Below, one piece after another: positions 15,872 to 23,881 of a stretch of 36,340 nt of DNA. The DNA comes from an uncultured Oscillospiraceae bacterium. Its GTDB lineage: Bacteria > Bacillota > Clostridia > Oscillospirales > Oscillospiraceae. How positions within the stretch are numbered: position 1 is the first letter of the stretch; each line of letters opens with the position of its first letter. The DNA is taken from positions 1 through 36,340 of the forward strand of contig CAJTUD010000030.1 in assembly GCA_910579725.1 (NCBI GenBank), given 5' to 3'. Made by a program: the position numbers and the translations under genes. Under the pieces are notes generated by a model. The model did not search any database. It had not been told where the DNA came from and saw nothing but the letters and a program-made list of their open reading frames with translations.

Positions 15872-17215
15872 CTATCGCAGTTTTGCGGCAGTTTCCGCCG
15901 TCCTGCCCTCTTCGCTGGCCCCGAACAGGAACAGCTCTCCATCGTTCTGCTTCACCAGCAGCCAGGGTCCCACGCGGGGGTCTATGCAGAGAGTCACCCT
16001 GCCCCATTGGCTGCTGCTGAACTGCCCGGTACAAGCGGTTTCCATTCCCGTACCCATGATCCTGCTCAGACGGGGCAGTGTCTCGATCACCTCGATTTCC
16101 GCCACGTCCGCCAGCGCCACGCTCCAGTGCCTGCCGAAGTGGGACCCCGTGAGCTCCGTGTCCGTGATCTCCAGCTCCACCGGAGCCCGCTCCATCCCCA
16201 GCATCCACACGCCGCACAGCGGACATGCCAGCAGCACCGCCAGCAGCAGCCCCATGATGATCTGCGCAGGCCGCCGGGCCATGTTCAGGGAACTGCCTAC
16301 GCCCACTCGGGCGTTGACCGTCAGGCGGGTGTCGTTGGGGTTGTAGTAGATCATCCCCCAGATCCAGTGATCATCGCCGTCTACATAGTATCCCCGTCCG
16401 CTGTCCGCCGTCAGTTTCTCCTGCAGGCGGCGTACCCGGAACTCGATGCGGATGACTGTGATACAGCCAGTGAACCCATAGGCCAGAATTACTGCCATGC
16501 ACAGCCAAATATGCTCCAGAGTCAGCCACAGTCCCAGATTGAAAAGCCCTGTGGCCCACGCCAGAGTGATCCAGCATTTGCTCCAGTTGTACCGCCTGAT
16601 CCGGGTCAGGGCCAATGTTCTCCCGCTGTCCTCATCCACGACCTCGGCGCGATTGCGGTATAAATACCGGCAGCAGAGATAAAACACCGGCACCAGCGCC
16701 GCGTCCAGCACCCATATTCCCCAGATGCTCCGGTCAAAAAGCAGCGGGACCAGACTGAGCAGAAATGGAGGCAAAAACCACCAGAGGGAGGGCCGCCGCA
16801 TTTCCTCCGCCGCGGCTTTCAGGTCTGTGACCACCTGCGGCGTTTCCCGGCTCTGCCGCCATCCCCGCTCCACTTTGAGCTTTTGCAGAGACCGGTTGCA
16901 CCGGATGTAGGGAATCAGGAACACGGCGGCCAGGGCTATGGCCCAGAGGATGTAATAGGTCAGGAATAGTCCCACGCTTTTGAAAAGCAGACTGGGAATC
17001 ACCGCCGCCAGCATCCCCAGGCACACGGCCTTCAGTTCCTTCCGGTACTGCTCCAGCAGAGCGTGCACCTCTCCATCCTCCTGGGCTTCGTAGGGCAGGG
17101 TCACACCGGCGATGAGGTTCTTTTTCGGCCTGCACTCGTTCTTTTGCAGAGAATACACAATGGGCAGCACCGGCAGCATCACCGCCCACGAAACCAGCGC
17201 CCAGAACAACGTCAT
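15872..17215 (-). CDS. Multi-pass membrane protein with DUF5808-like and PH-like parts
   Basis: About 447 residues with some eight predicted membrane segments: residues 3-20, a pair near 70-105, a pair near 150-185, a pair near 220-260 and one near 325-345. Between them lies a motif GRGYYVDGDDHWIWGMIYYNPND that is typical of DUF5808 membrane proteins. The C-terminal 100 residues (ELEITDTELTGSHFG..., LADVAEIEVIETLP) resemble a bacterial PH-like domain. The ATG at 17215 overlaps the stop of the GntR gene (ATGA), so it is co-translated and presumably controlled by that regulator. Relatives occur in GntR(YtrA)-linked operons; function unknown. Confidence 0.75.
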   Translation of the reverse strand: MTLFWALVSWAVMLPVLPIVYSLQKNECRPKKNLIAGVTLPYEAQEDGEVHALLEQYRKELKAVCLGMLAAVIPSLLFKSVGLFLTYYILWAIALAAVFLIPYIRCNRSLQKLKVERGWRQSRETPQVVTDLKAAAEEMRRPSLWWFLPPFLLSLVPLLFDRSIWGIWVLDAALVPVFYLCCRYLYRNRAEVVDEDSGRTLALTRIRRYNWSKCWITLAWATGLFNLGLWLTLEHIWLCMAVILAYGFTGCITVIRIEFRVRRLQEKLTADSGRGYYVDGDDHWIWGMIYYNPNDTRLTVNARVGVGSSLNMARRPAQIIMGLLLAVLLACPLCGVWMLGMERAPVELEITDTELTGSHFGRHWSVALADVAEIEVIETLPRLSRIMGTGMETACTGQFSSSQWGRVTLCIDPRVGPWLLVKQNDGELFLFGASEEGRTAETAAKLR

Positions 17216-17583
17216 TTTCCACACGCCTCCCCGTCAAAAATTTTCCCGCACAGCGCCAGAATTTCTTCCTTTCCCATCCCCGCCAGCCGAAGCTCGCAGA
17301 TTCTCAGCCGCAGACCCTCCAGTGTTTCCGGATTTGCGCCCCCCTCCGGCAGGTGCACCACGGCTCCCTCGCGGCGGCCAGTGGCGGCATACCCCTCCGC
17401 TTTCAGCAGCTGATATGCTTTGCTGGCGGTCATCATATTGATTCCCGCCTCTTCCGCCAGGGCGCGGACGGTGGGCAGACGCTCTCCTGGCTTCAGCTCG
17501 CCCGAGGCAATGGCGGCCACCACCTGATTCCGGATCTGCTGGTAAATAGGGACGTCGCTGTGAAAATCCAACCGCAGCAGCAT
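17212..17583 (-). CDS. GntR-family regulator, YtrA subfamily
   Basis: The 123-residue protein has the N-terminal winged helix (VPIYQQIRNQVVAAIASGELKPGERLPTVRALAEEAGI, with the recognition helix near NMMTASKAYQLL) and only a short helical C-terminal tail. This is the YtrA subfamily rather than effector-binding FadR/HutC types. Such repressors usually control their own operon with envelope or transporter genes. A perfect palindrome over the promoter (17599-17617) supports autoregulation. The ribosome site AAGGAGG precedes the ATG at 17583. Confidence 0.92.
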   Translation of the reverse strand: MLLRLDFHSDVPIYQQIRNQVVAAIASGELKPGERLPTVRALAEEAGINMMTASKAYQLLKAEGYAATGRREGAVVHLPEGGANPETLEGLRLRICELRLAGMGKEEILALCGKIFDGEACGK

Positions 17584-17598
17584 GGCTTCGCCTCCTTT

Positions 17599-17636
17599 GT
17601 ATTATATAATATAATACAAATAATGCAAACTGTCAA
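17599..17636 (-). promoter_or_regulatory. Promoter and palindromic operator of the GntR operon
   Basis: TTGACA (17631-17636) and TATATT (17608-17613) are 17 bases apart on the minus strand. A perfect 19-base palindrome, GTATTATAT-A-ATATAATAC (17599-17617), covers the -10, as expected for a YtrA-type repressor site. Confidence 0.85.
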
Positions 17637-17642
17637 GAAAAA

Positions 17643-17670
17643 TATGGAGCGGAGAATTCTCCGCTCCATA
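17643..17670 (-). terminator. Terminator of the Cys/His-repeat gene
   Basis: A perfect 28-base palindrome centred on GAATTC (arms TATGGAGCGGAGAA) is followed on the minus strand by TTTTTCTT. It abuts the -35 of the next operon. Confidence 0.85.
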
Positions 17671-17674
17671 CCGT

Positions 17675-18181
17675 TCAGTGGCAGCAGCCATGCCGGCGGC
17701 TGCCAGCGGGGGCAGCCGCGCAGTATCCTGCGCAGTAGCCGTCCTCGTGGTGATTGCCGCAGTAGGTCACGCCGTCATGGACATGCGGTCCGGCGATGGC
17801 GCAGCCCTCTACAGCGCACAGGGTCAGGCACCGGCCGTCGCAGAAACCGTCCCCGTGGCAGCTGCCGCAGTAGGTCACGCCGCTGTGGACATGCCGTCCG
17901 GCAATCTCGCAGTCCTCCACGGTGCACAGGGCCAGGCACAGGCCGTCGCACACGCCGCTCTCGTGGGCGTAGCCGCAGTAGGTTACGCCGCTGTGAACAT
18001 GGCGGCCCGCCGTCTCACAGCCTGCTACGGCGCAGACCGTCACCTGGGTCTGTCCCCGGCGGCCGCCGTGGTGGCCGTGGGCCAGGGCGGGGACCATCAG
18101 GGCGAGCGCCGTAAGGCAGGCAAAGAGCAGGACCAGTGTACGCCTTCTCCGGGGCTTTTTTGCTGTGGGCAGATTTTTCAT
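17675..18181 (-). CDS. Secreted protein of three 36-residue Cys/His repeats
   Basis: The 168-residue protein begins with a basic stretch and a hydrophobic signal segment ending in ALA after residue 34, so it is probably exported and cleaved. A short HGHHGG run follows. Residues 50-157 are three repeats of exactly 36 residues with pattern C-x4-C-x5-H-x-H-x5-C-x3-H-x4-C-x3-C (example GRHVHSGVTYCG). The tail ends RRHGCCH. The spacing of cysteines and histidines suggests metal binding or disulphide-linked modules; no named domain is recognised. It starts 14 bases after the BlaR1-like gene, whose stop overlaps the TAGGAGG ribosome site, so it is the third gene of that operon. Confidence 0.8.
   Translation of the reverse strand: MKNLPTAKKPRRRRTLVLLFACLTALALMVPALAHGHHGGRRGQTQVTVCAVAGCETAGRHVHSGVTYCGYAHESGVCDGLCLALCTVEDCEIAGRHVHSGVTYCGSCHGDGFCDGRCLTLCAVEGCAIAGPHVHDGVTYCGNHHEDGYCAGYCAAAPAGSRRHGCCH
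17711..18034 (-). repeat. Three tandem 108-bp coding repeats
   Basis: The three Cys/His modules are encoded by tandem units of exactly 108 bases. They diverge by scattered substitutions and contain no indels. Confidence 0.8.
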
Positions 18182-18195
18182 GGTAGTATTTCCTC

Positions 18196-19995
18196 CTATT
18201 GAAGTGATTCCAAATTATACAGCCGCAGATTCTTACCGTCAAAGCGGAGCTGCCGGCCGGCGGCTTCGCCTCCGGTGAGCATCCCCTGGATATGGAGGCA
18301 TTTCTCCTCTCCGGACCAGGAGAACGTCATGACAGAACTGTCCGCCTCCGGCCAGTTTTCGTGCACCAAAGCGCTGATATCCGCCTCATAGAGCTGTCCG
18401 TCCCGCCGGAAAATCATCTGACAGCTCTCCTGTCCGTCGGAGGCAATCAGCTCCGGCGCTCCGTCGCCGTCCATGTCGGCGGCTTCCGACAGGCCGAAGG
18501 TCCTGGCCAGCAGATATATCTCCACACCGGACGGACTTTCCTCAAAGACATAGTAGTCGTTGACGGTACGTTCGCCCGCTGCCAGCCGCTCGTTATAGGA
18601 AATTTTCAATCCGTCATAGCCCAGCAGGCCGGTAAACGGCTCCTCGCAGTACTCTTGTTCCGGGAAGCTCAGGAAATAATCCGTGGGGAAACTGCCGGAA
18701 GTACTGTAAGAGAGGGAAACATAGACGCTGCCCTCGTGACTCCAAGCAAGGGTGCAGCGGCCGCCCGCCGTCCTGCTGCCGGCCCACAGCAGACACCGCT
18801 CCTCCTGATGTCTGCCATGGTGGTTTCCGTGGAAGCCGTCCTCCTGGTGGTGAACGGTGTCCGGGGCTTCCTTGAGTTCCACCCGTACCGGCTTGAAGGG
18901 AGTCAGGCCGGTCAGGGAGATGGACAGCGCCGGCGGGTTGTCCCCGGGAATGCCCTCTGCCGGAAGCTCCGGCTTGGCGCACCCGGTAAAGGTGACGGCG
19001 CAGATCACAGCCGCCGCTGTCAGAGAGGTGCAGAAGGCCGCTTTCTTCATTTTACGGTTTTCCGCGATGCGGGTGATTCGCTCCTTCAGCCGTTTCTTAT
19101 CCGAGGTCATGGTAGTGGCCGCCAGCATGACGCCGCCCGCCGCTCTTTTTACCGGGACCAGCCGCAGCAGGGTCCGGCCGTAGGGGACGCGCTGGGCCTC
19201 CCCCAGTTTTTTCAGAGCCAGCTCATCACAGGACTGCTCGCAATCCTCCCTGGACGCCAGAGCGGCCAGCCACACCAGCGGGTCAAACCAATATACCGTC
19301 AGGCACACTCCCCGCAGCAGACACCAAAGGGGATCCAGCTGCCGCCCGTGGGCCTCCTCATGTGCCAGAACATGGCGCAGGCCGTCTTCCGATTCCATGG
19401 CGGCGGGGGTCAGGTACACGGCGGGCCGGAATAATCCGAACAGGCAGGGGGAGGGCATTCCCTCCTCCACCAGATATACCGGATACCGGCACGCCGGAAG
19501 CTCCAGAGGAATGCGCCGCCGCCGCAGCTGTGCCCACAAGCGGAGGTTGGACGCCGCCAGCCACAGAGCCATGCAGCCCATACCGGCCTTCCGCGTCAGC
19601 TCCAGAACCTCTGTCAGGGTGAAGGCGTAGGATATCATCGCGGCGGAACTCTCGTTTTCCGGCGTGACTACGTCATAGCGGCCCTCAATGTGCAGCGCGG
19701 CGGCCCAGTCCGGCTGGAATACGGCAGACGCCGGAGAACCTTCGCTGACGGAAACGGGGAGGACATAGACCGGCTGGCGCTCCATTCGCTCAGCCACCTG
19801 CGCCTGGGCAGGCAGTGCAGCGGACAGTATGCTGAAATCCGCCGCCGGCAGAAGGTTCACCGGAATCAGAAGCCGCGCCAGCACCAGTCCCCACAGAGCG
19901 TATTGCAGCCGCCGGGAGATTCGCTTTCGGAATATCCGGCGCAGAATCAGCAGCGCCGGAATCAGTGCTGAGGAAGCAATCAGAACCTCGCTCAT
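18196..19995 (-). CDS. BlaR1/MecR1-like M56 peptidase with a His-rich extracytoplasmic region
   Basis: The 599-residue protein has four membrane helices (about 3-20, 30-50, 135-155, 320-338). The cytosolic M56 zinc peptidase shows HEEAH (212-216), with the third ligand region REDCEQSCDELA (249-260). M56 proteins cut a BlaI-type repressor after sensing an outside signal. The last helix is followed not by a penicillin-binding sensor domain but by a cluster of six histidines (HHQEDGFHGNHHGRH, 382-396). A beta-rich domain with a calcium-loop-like DMDGDGAPE (507-515) comes next. Beta-lactam sensing is therefore unlikely; a metal or envelope signal is a better guess. The ATG at 19995 overlaps the BlaI stop (ATGA). 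Confidence 0.85.
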   Translation of the reverse strand: MSEVLIASSALIPALLILRRIFRKRISRRLQYALWGLVLARLLIPVNLLPAADFSILSAALPAQAQVAERMERQPVYVLPVSVSEGSPASAVFQPDWAAALHIEGRYDVVTPENESSAAMISYAFTLTEVLELTRKAGMGCMALWLAASNLRLWAQLRRRRIPLELPACRYPVYLVEEGMPSPCLFGLFRPAVYLTPAAMESEDGLRHVLAHEEAHGRQLDPLWCLLRGVCLTVYWFDPLVWLAALASREDCEQSCDELALKKLGEAQRVPYGRTLLRLVPVKRAAGGVMLAATTMTSDKKRLKERITRIAENRKMKKAAFCTSLTAAAVICAVTFTGCAKPELPAEGIPGDNPPALSISLTGLTPFKPVRVELKEAPDTVHHQEDGFHGNHHGRHQEERCLLWAGSRTAGGRCTLAWSHEGSVYVSLSYSTSGSFPTDYFLSFPEQEYCEEPFTGLLGYDGLKISYNERLAAGERTVNDYYVFEESPSGVEIYLLARTFGLSEAADMDGDGAPELIASDGQESCQMIFRRDGQLYEADISALVHENWPEADSSVMTFSWSGEEKCLHIQGMLTGGEAAGRQLRFDGKNLRLYNLESLQ

Positions 19996-20381
19996 CCCGC
20001 TCCGCCACCTGCTTTCTCCAGAATGGCGGAAAGCTCGGCGATATCCGCCTCCGTCAGGCCCCGGCTCTCCACCAAGGCGCTCATCATCAGGCCAAGACTG
20101 CCGCTGTAAACCTTCCCCAGGAAGTTTTCCGTCTCTGTCCGGGCCGCGTCCTTCCGTTCCAGCGCGGGGTGGTACTGCTTGGCCCGCTCTCCCTGCTCCG
20201 GCCGCACCGCGCCCTTGGCCTCCAGCCGGGAGAGCATGGTGATGACGGTGTTTTTCGCCCACCCGGTTTCCGCCCGCAGTGCGGCGGTCAGCTCCATGAT
20301 CGTCATGGGGCTTCGCTCCCAAAGGCGGTTCATCAGCTTCCACTCGCTGTCAGAGAGACTGATCTGTTTTTCCACCGGCAT
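19992..20381 (-). CDS. BlaI/MecI-family repressor
   Basis: The 129-residue protein has the BlaI winged helix: ISLSDSEWKLMNRLWERSPMTIMELTAALRAETGWAKNTVITMLSRLEAKGAV. A dimerisation tail ends in LTEADIAELSAILEKA. It should repress this operon until its partner peptidase at 18196-19995 cleaves it. Start choice is between the ATG at 20381 (AAAGGAG only three bases away) and a GTG at 20375 with better spacing; either gives the full domain. Confidence 0.92.
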   Translation of the reverse strand: MPVEKQISLSDSEWKLMNRLWERSPMTIMELTAALRAETGWAKNTVITMLSRLEAKGAVRPEQGERAKQYHPALERKDAARTETENFLGKVYSGSLGLMMSALVESRGLTEADIAELSAILEKAGGGAG

Positions 20382-20417
20382 CAGCTCCTTTCTGCTGGTA
20401 TACGAGTGTCTACCTAC

Positions 20418-20446
20418 AATATAGCACGCAGGTATACATTTGTCAA
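20418..20446 (-). promoter_or_regulatory. Promoter of the BlaI/BlaR1/repeat-protein operon
   Basis: Minus-strand TTGACA (20441-20446) and TATATT (20418-20423) are 17 bases apart. GTATACC-type half sites lie in the spacer and again near 20398, and TGTAGGTAGACA follows the -10; these are candidate BlaI sites but not an obvious perfect palindrome. Confidence 0.7.
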
Positions 20447-20467
20447 CCAGAATTTTCCGCCAGAGGC

Positions 20468-20501
20468 AAAAATGCGGCGCGGAGTTTCCTTCGCGCCGCA
20501 T
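20468..20501 (-). terminator. Terminator of the NTF2-like gene
   Basis: The stem ATGCGGCGCG / CGCGCCGCAT (20472-20481 and 20492-20501) is followed by TTTTTG on the minus strand. Confidence 0.8.
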
Positions 20502-20533
20502 CACCCTCAGGGTTCCGCAAGGGAAAACATTTT

Positions 20534-20899
20534 TCAGGAAAACGAGTCTATGGGCAGATGGTGCTGCTTCAAAAATGAAAGCTTATCCCAGTATCCTCTC
20601 TGAAACAAAATTTTCCCGTTGACCACCTGGAAAAATCCACAGCCGCGCAGCCCCAGCGGATCTCTCCATTCCAAGATTGCCCACTGCCCGTCTTCAAAAA
20701 TATTTTCCACAATGGCCGTCATATCCGCCGATGCAAACTCTGACGTGAACATCTCCCTGATTGCGTCAATTCCGACGGCTGGCTCGTTTGCCACCTGGTG
20801 ATTTTCCGCATTGCTGTGATACAGGCTTGCAATGGCTTCTGCGTCGTGACTGTTGAAAGCATCGACCCACTGATTGACGACATCTTTTGGTCTTACCAC
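20534..20899 (-). CDS. SnoaL/NTF2-like protein
   Basis: The 121-residue protein shows the cone-shaped NTF2-like fold pattern: VNQWVDAFNSHDAEAIASLYHSNAENHQVANEPAVG at the N-terminus, then WAILEWRDP and GFFQVVNGKILFQRGYWDK. SnoaL-type members are small cyclases, isomerases or stress-related binding proteins, so the ligand cannot be assigned. The GTG at 20899 is used because AAGGAGG is eight bases upstream. Confidence 0.8.
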   Translation of the reverse strand: MVRPKDVVNQWVDAFNSHDAEAIASLYHSNAENHQVANEPAVGIDAIREMFTSEFASADMTAIVENIFEDGQWAILEWRDPLGLRGCGFFQVVNGKILFQRGYWDKLSFLKQHHLPIDSFS

Positions 20900-20965
20900 A
20901 GTTCTTTCCTCCTTCGGCGCTGTCCTGACTTCTCCGCCCTGCTCCGGGAGCTCCTGAACAGATTC

Positions 20966-21838
20966 TCAGAAAATGGTGACTGTCCAGCGGTTTTCATACC
21001 GCTGCCGGGAGGCCAGGGAGATCAGGTCAAACTGCTGGCTCAGATCCTCCACCACGCCGTCCCGGGAGGGCAGGCTGACCCAGGGCTCCAGGCACACGTA
21101 GGGCGCATCGGTCTTCGGCTGGTGCCAGATGCCCATGTAGCGCATCTTGGGGCAGGAGAGAGTCAGGCCCCGGGAGCCCTCCCCGGCGGAGAGCGTGACG
21201 CCCCGGGCAAAGTTTTTGAGAATAATGGCGTCGTCGTCAAACATCCCGTGGTACAGAGGCAGATCCACGCCGTTTTCCAGGGGGTAGGGAGCCTCGTGGC
21301 CGCTGAGCATGTAATTATCGCTGAGAAGCACCCGGCTGGGCTGGCAGGGCTGGGCAAAGGTGAGGCGGTAGTCTTCAAACCGCCTGCCCTCCTCCAGGGG
21401 CACCCGGAATCCGGGGTGGCCGCCCAGACCGAAATACATGATCTTTCCATCCATGTTCTCCGTGGCGTAAACAATCACCAGGGTGCTGCCTTCCAGAACG
21501 TAGGACACATCAAAGCGGAAGGCGAAGGGATAGATCTCCCGGCTCTCGGGGGTATCCTCCATGTGGAAGGTGATGTGATCCTTGCCCTGGGCCAGAACGG
21601 AGAAGGCGGCCCGCTTGGCGAAGCCGTGGCGGGTCATCTGGTATTCTTTTCCGCCGTATGTATAACGGTCGTTTGTAAGGCGGCCCACGTAGGGGAACAG
21701 AATGGGAGCCCGGCCGGTCCAATAGGCGGGGTCGCCGTTCCAGAGGTACTCTGTGCCATCGGCGGAAGTGATGGACTGGAGCTGCGCTCCCACCTCGTCG
21801 ATGGTCACGGTCATGGCGCTGTTGCGAATGGTATGCAT
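20966..21838 (-). CDS. Aldose 1-epimerase family protein (LacX-like)
   Basis: The 290-residue protein has the galactose-mutarotase beta-sandwich with its sugar-handling residues: H71 in RHGFAKRAAF, H141 in GLGGHPGFRVPL and probable catalytic E251 in VCLEPW. It would interconvert alpha and beta anomers of a hexose or sugar phosphate in the cytoplasm. The short length and GRLTNDRYTYGGKEYQM block point to the LacX-type branch, whose true substrate is often unknown. The ribosome site AAAGGAG precedes the ATG. It follows the PEPCK terminator and is probably its own unit. Confidence 0.88.
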   Translation of the reverse strand: MHTIRNSAMTVTIDEVGAQLQSITSADGTEYLWNGDPAYWTGRAPILFPYVGRLTNDRYTYGGKEYQMTRHGFAKRAAFSVLAQGKDHITFHMEDTPESREIYPFAFRFDVSYVLEGSTLVIVYATENMDGKIMYFGLGGHPGFRVPLEEGRRFEDYRLTFAQPCQPSRVLLSDNYMLSGHEAPYPLENGVDLPLYHGMFDDDAIILKNFARGVTLSAGEGSRGLTLSCPKMRYMGIWHQPKTDAPYVCLEPWVSLPSRDGVVEDLSQQFDLISLASRQRYENRWTVTIF

Positions 21839-21872
21839 AAAGGTTCTCCTTTCTGTGTGAAAAATGGGGAAG

Positions 21873-21904
21873 TACCCCTGCGGCTTCGGGGCCGCAGGGG
21901 TACG
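21873..21904 (-). terminator. Terminator of pckG
   Basis: A 13-bp stem GTACCCCTGCGGC / GCCGCAGGGGTAC with loop TTCGGG is followed by ATTTTTC on the minus strand. Confidence 0.85.
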
Positions 21905-21916
21905 GGGGAAAACAAA

Positions 21917-23695
21917 TTACTTGAGGCTGTTCTCCAGGCTTTCCAGCTCACGCAGCAGCTCGGCGGGCACTTTATCGCCGAATTTGGCGTAATATTCCCG
22001 GATGCCTTCGGCTTCTTCCTTCCAAAGCGCCTTGTCCACGCCCAACAGGCCCTCCACCGTTTCGCGGCTGATGTCCAGACCCTCCAGATTGATGTCCCCG
22101 GCCTTGGGCTGGAAACCGATGGGCGTGTCCACGGCCTCGGCCTCGCCGAACGCCCGCTTCATAATCCACTCCAGCACCCGCATATTATCGCCGAAGCCGG
22201 GCCAGATGAAGCGGCCCTCTTCGTCGGTGCGGAACCAGTTGACGTTGAAGATTTTGGGCAGCTTCTCCGGGCTGGTTTTTTTGCCCATGTCCAGCCAGTG
22301 CTGCCAGTAGTCGCCCATGTGGTAGCCGCAGAAGGGCAGCATGGCCATGGGGTCCCGGCGGACCACGCCTACGGCGCCTGCGGCGGCGGCGGTAGTTTCA
22401 GAGGCCATGATGGAGCCCACGAACACGCCATGCTCCCAGCTGCGGGCCTGATACACCAGGGGAGCGGTCCTGGCCCGGCGGCCGCCGAACACGATGGCGC
22501 TCAGGGGTACGCCCGCAGGGCTGTCAAACTGATCGGAGATGCAGGGGCAGTTCCTGGCGGGGGCAGTGAAGCGGGAATTGGGATGAGCGCCCTTCTCGGT
22601 GCTTTCCTTGCCATTCCAGGGATTGCCCTTCCAGTCCACGGCATGCTCCGGGGGATTCTTGTCCAAGCCTTCCCACCACACGGTGTTGTCGTCCAGATTA
22701 TGGACTACGTTGGTGAAGATGGTGCCCTGCCGGGTGGAAGCCAGGGCGTTGGGGTTGGACTTCACATTGGTGCCGGGAGCCACGCCGAAGAACCCGTATT
22801 CGGGGTTCATGGCCCACAGGCGGCCGTCCTCGCCCAGGCGGATCCAGGCGATGTCGTCGCCCACGCACCAGACCTTCCAGCCCTTCTCCCGGTAAGCCTC
22901 GGGGGGAATGAGCATGGCCAGATTGGTCTTGCCGCAGGCGGAAGGGAAGGCGGCGGCAAGATACCGGATTTCCCCGGCGGGATTCTGGAGGCCCAGAATC
23001 AGCATATGCTCGGCCATCCAGCCTTGCTGGCGGCCCAGATAGGAGGCGATGCGCAGAGCGAAGCACTTCTTGCCCAGCAGCACGTTTCCGCCGTAGCCGG
23101 AGTTTACGGACATGATGGTGTTGTCCTCGGGGAAGTGGACGATATAGCGGTTCTCGGGGTCAATGTCCGCCTTGGCGTGGAGCCCCTTGATGAAGTCGCT
23201 GTCCAGGTGCTCCGCCGAATGAGCGCCCACCCGGGTCATGATGCACATGTTCAGCACCACGTAAATAGAGTCGGTCAGCTCGATGCCGTACTTGGCGAAG
23301 GGAGAACCCACCACACCCATGGAGTAAGGGATCACATACATGGTCCGGCCTTTCATGGCGCCGGTGTACAGCTTGAAAAGCTTCTGATACATCTCCTGGG
23401 GGTCCATCCAGTGATTGGTAGGACCGGCGTTTTCCTTCTCCCGGCAGCAGATGAAGGTACGGTCCTCCACCCGGGCCACGTCATTGACGGCGGTGCGGTG
23501 CAGATAGCAGCCGGGCAGCTTCTCCTGATTGAGCCGTTCTATCTCTCCGGTAGAGCAGGCCTCGGCCCGCAGGGCCTCGAGCTGCTCCTCGGAGCCGTCG
23601 ATCCAGATGATTTTGTCGGGCTGGGTCATCCCGGCCATCTCGTCAATCCAGCTGAGAACGGCCTGATTATTGGTCAGGGGCTTGGCATGGTCCAT
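21917..23695 (-). CDS. pckG: Phosphoenolpyruvate carboxykinase (GTP)
   Basis: The 592-residue enzyme has normal length for GTP-dependent PEPCK, which interconverts oxaloacetate + GTP and PEP + CO2 + GDP. Visible motifs are the phosphate-binding loop FPSACGKTNLAM (about residues 248-259), the reactive cysteine within it, NCPCISDQFDSPAGVPLSAIVFGGRRA, the metal and guanine region SWEHGVFVGSIMASETTAAA and RRDPMAMLPFCGYHMGDYWQHWLD. In fermentative clostridia it can run in the carboxylating direction toward oxaloacetate and succinate. The ribosome site GGGAGG precedes the ATG, and a promoter lies at 23753-23781. Confidence 0.96.
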   Translation of the reverse strand: MDHAKPLTNNQAVLSWIDEMAGMTQPDKIIWIDGSEEQLEALRAEACSTGEIERLNQEKLPGCYLHRTAVNDVARVEDRTFICCREKENAGPTNHWMDPQEMYQKLFKLYTGAMKGRTMYVIPYSMGVVGSPFAKYGIELTDSIYVVLNMCIMTRVGAHSAEHLDSDFIKGLHAKADIDPENRYIVHFPEDNTIMSVNSGYGGNVLLGKKCFALRIASYLGRQQGWMAEHMLILGLQNPAGEIRYLAAAFPSACGKTNLAMLIPPEAYREKGWKVWCVGDDIAWIRLGEDGRLWAMNPEYGFFGVAPGTNVKSNPNALASTRQGTIFTNVVHNLDDNTVWWEGLDKNPPEHAVDWKGNPWNGKESTEKGAHPNSRFTAPARNCPCISDQFDSPAGVPLSAIVFGGRRARTAPLVYQARSWEHGVFVGSIMASETTAAAAGAVGVVRRDPMAMLPFCGYHMGDYWQHWLDMGKKTSPEKLPKIFNVNWFRTDEEGRFIWPGFGDNMRVLEWIMKRAFGEAEAVDTPIGFQPKAGDINLEGLDISRETVEGLLGVDKALWKEEAEGIREYYAKFGDKVPAELLRELESLENSLK

Positions 23696-23752
23696 GTCAG
23701 GTTTTCCTCCCGTTACATTGTGTTTTCAGAAAGCCAATGTTTCCTGAATAGC

Positions 23753-23781
23753 ATGATACTAAAATCTTTTCCAAAATGCAA
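23753..23781 (-). promoter_or_regulatory. Promoter of pckG
   Basis: Minus-strand TTGCAT (23776-23781) and TATCAT (23753-23758) are 17 bases apart, about 58 bases before the start codon. Confidence 0.65.
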
Positions 23782-23881
23782 GGGCATTCCGAAAAAAACC
23801 GGTGAAATAAGTGTGAACTTTTCAGAACCTGTATTCGTAATCTTTGCATTTTTTCAAACAATGCCTGACCGGCCGCCATGT

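Noticed and set aside
13395..16226. Open frame of more than 900 codons opposite feoB
   Set aside because: It mirrors feoB and the genes around it. GC-rich third positions keep the opposite strand free of stops, and the product is a low-complexity His/Gln/Gly-rich chain without motifs.
18196..20343. Longer BlaR1 frame starting upstream at 20343
   Set aside because: The first 116 residues are a shadow of the BlaI gene. The true start at 19995 overlaps the BlaI stop by ATGA and begins with a membrane helix.
18196..20381. Beta-lactam resistance regulator
   Set aside because: BlaI/BlaR1 homology alone does not show resistance. No beta-lactamase or PBP2a gene is present and the sensor domain is not penicillin-binding.
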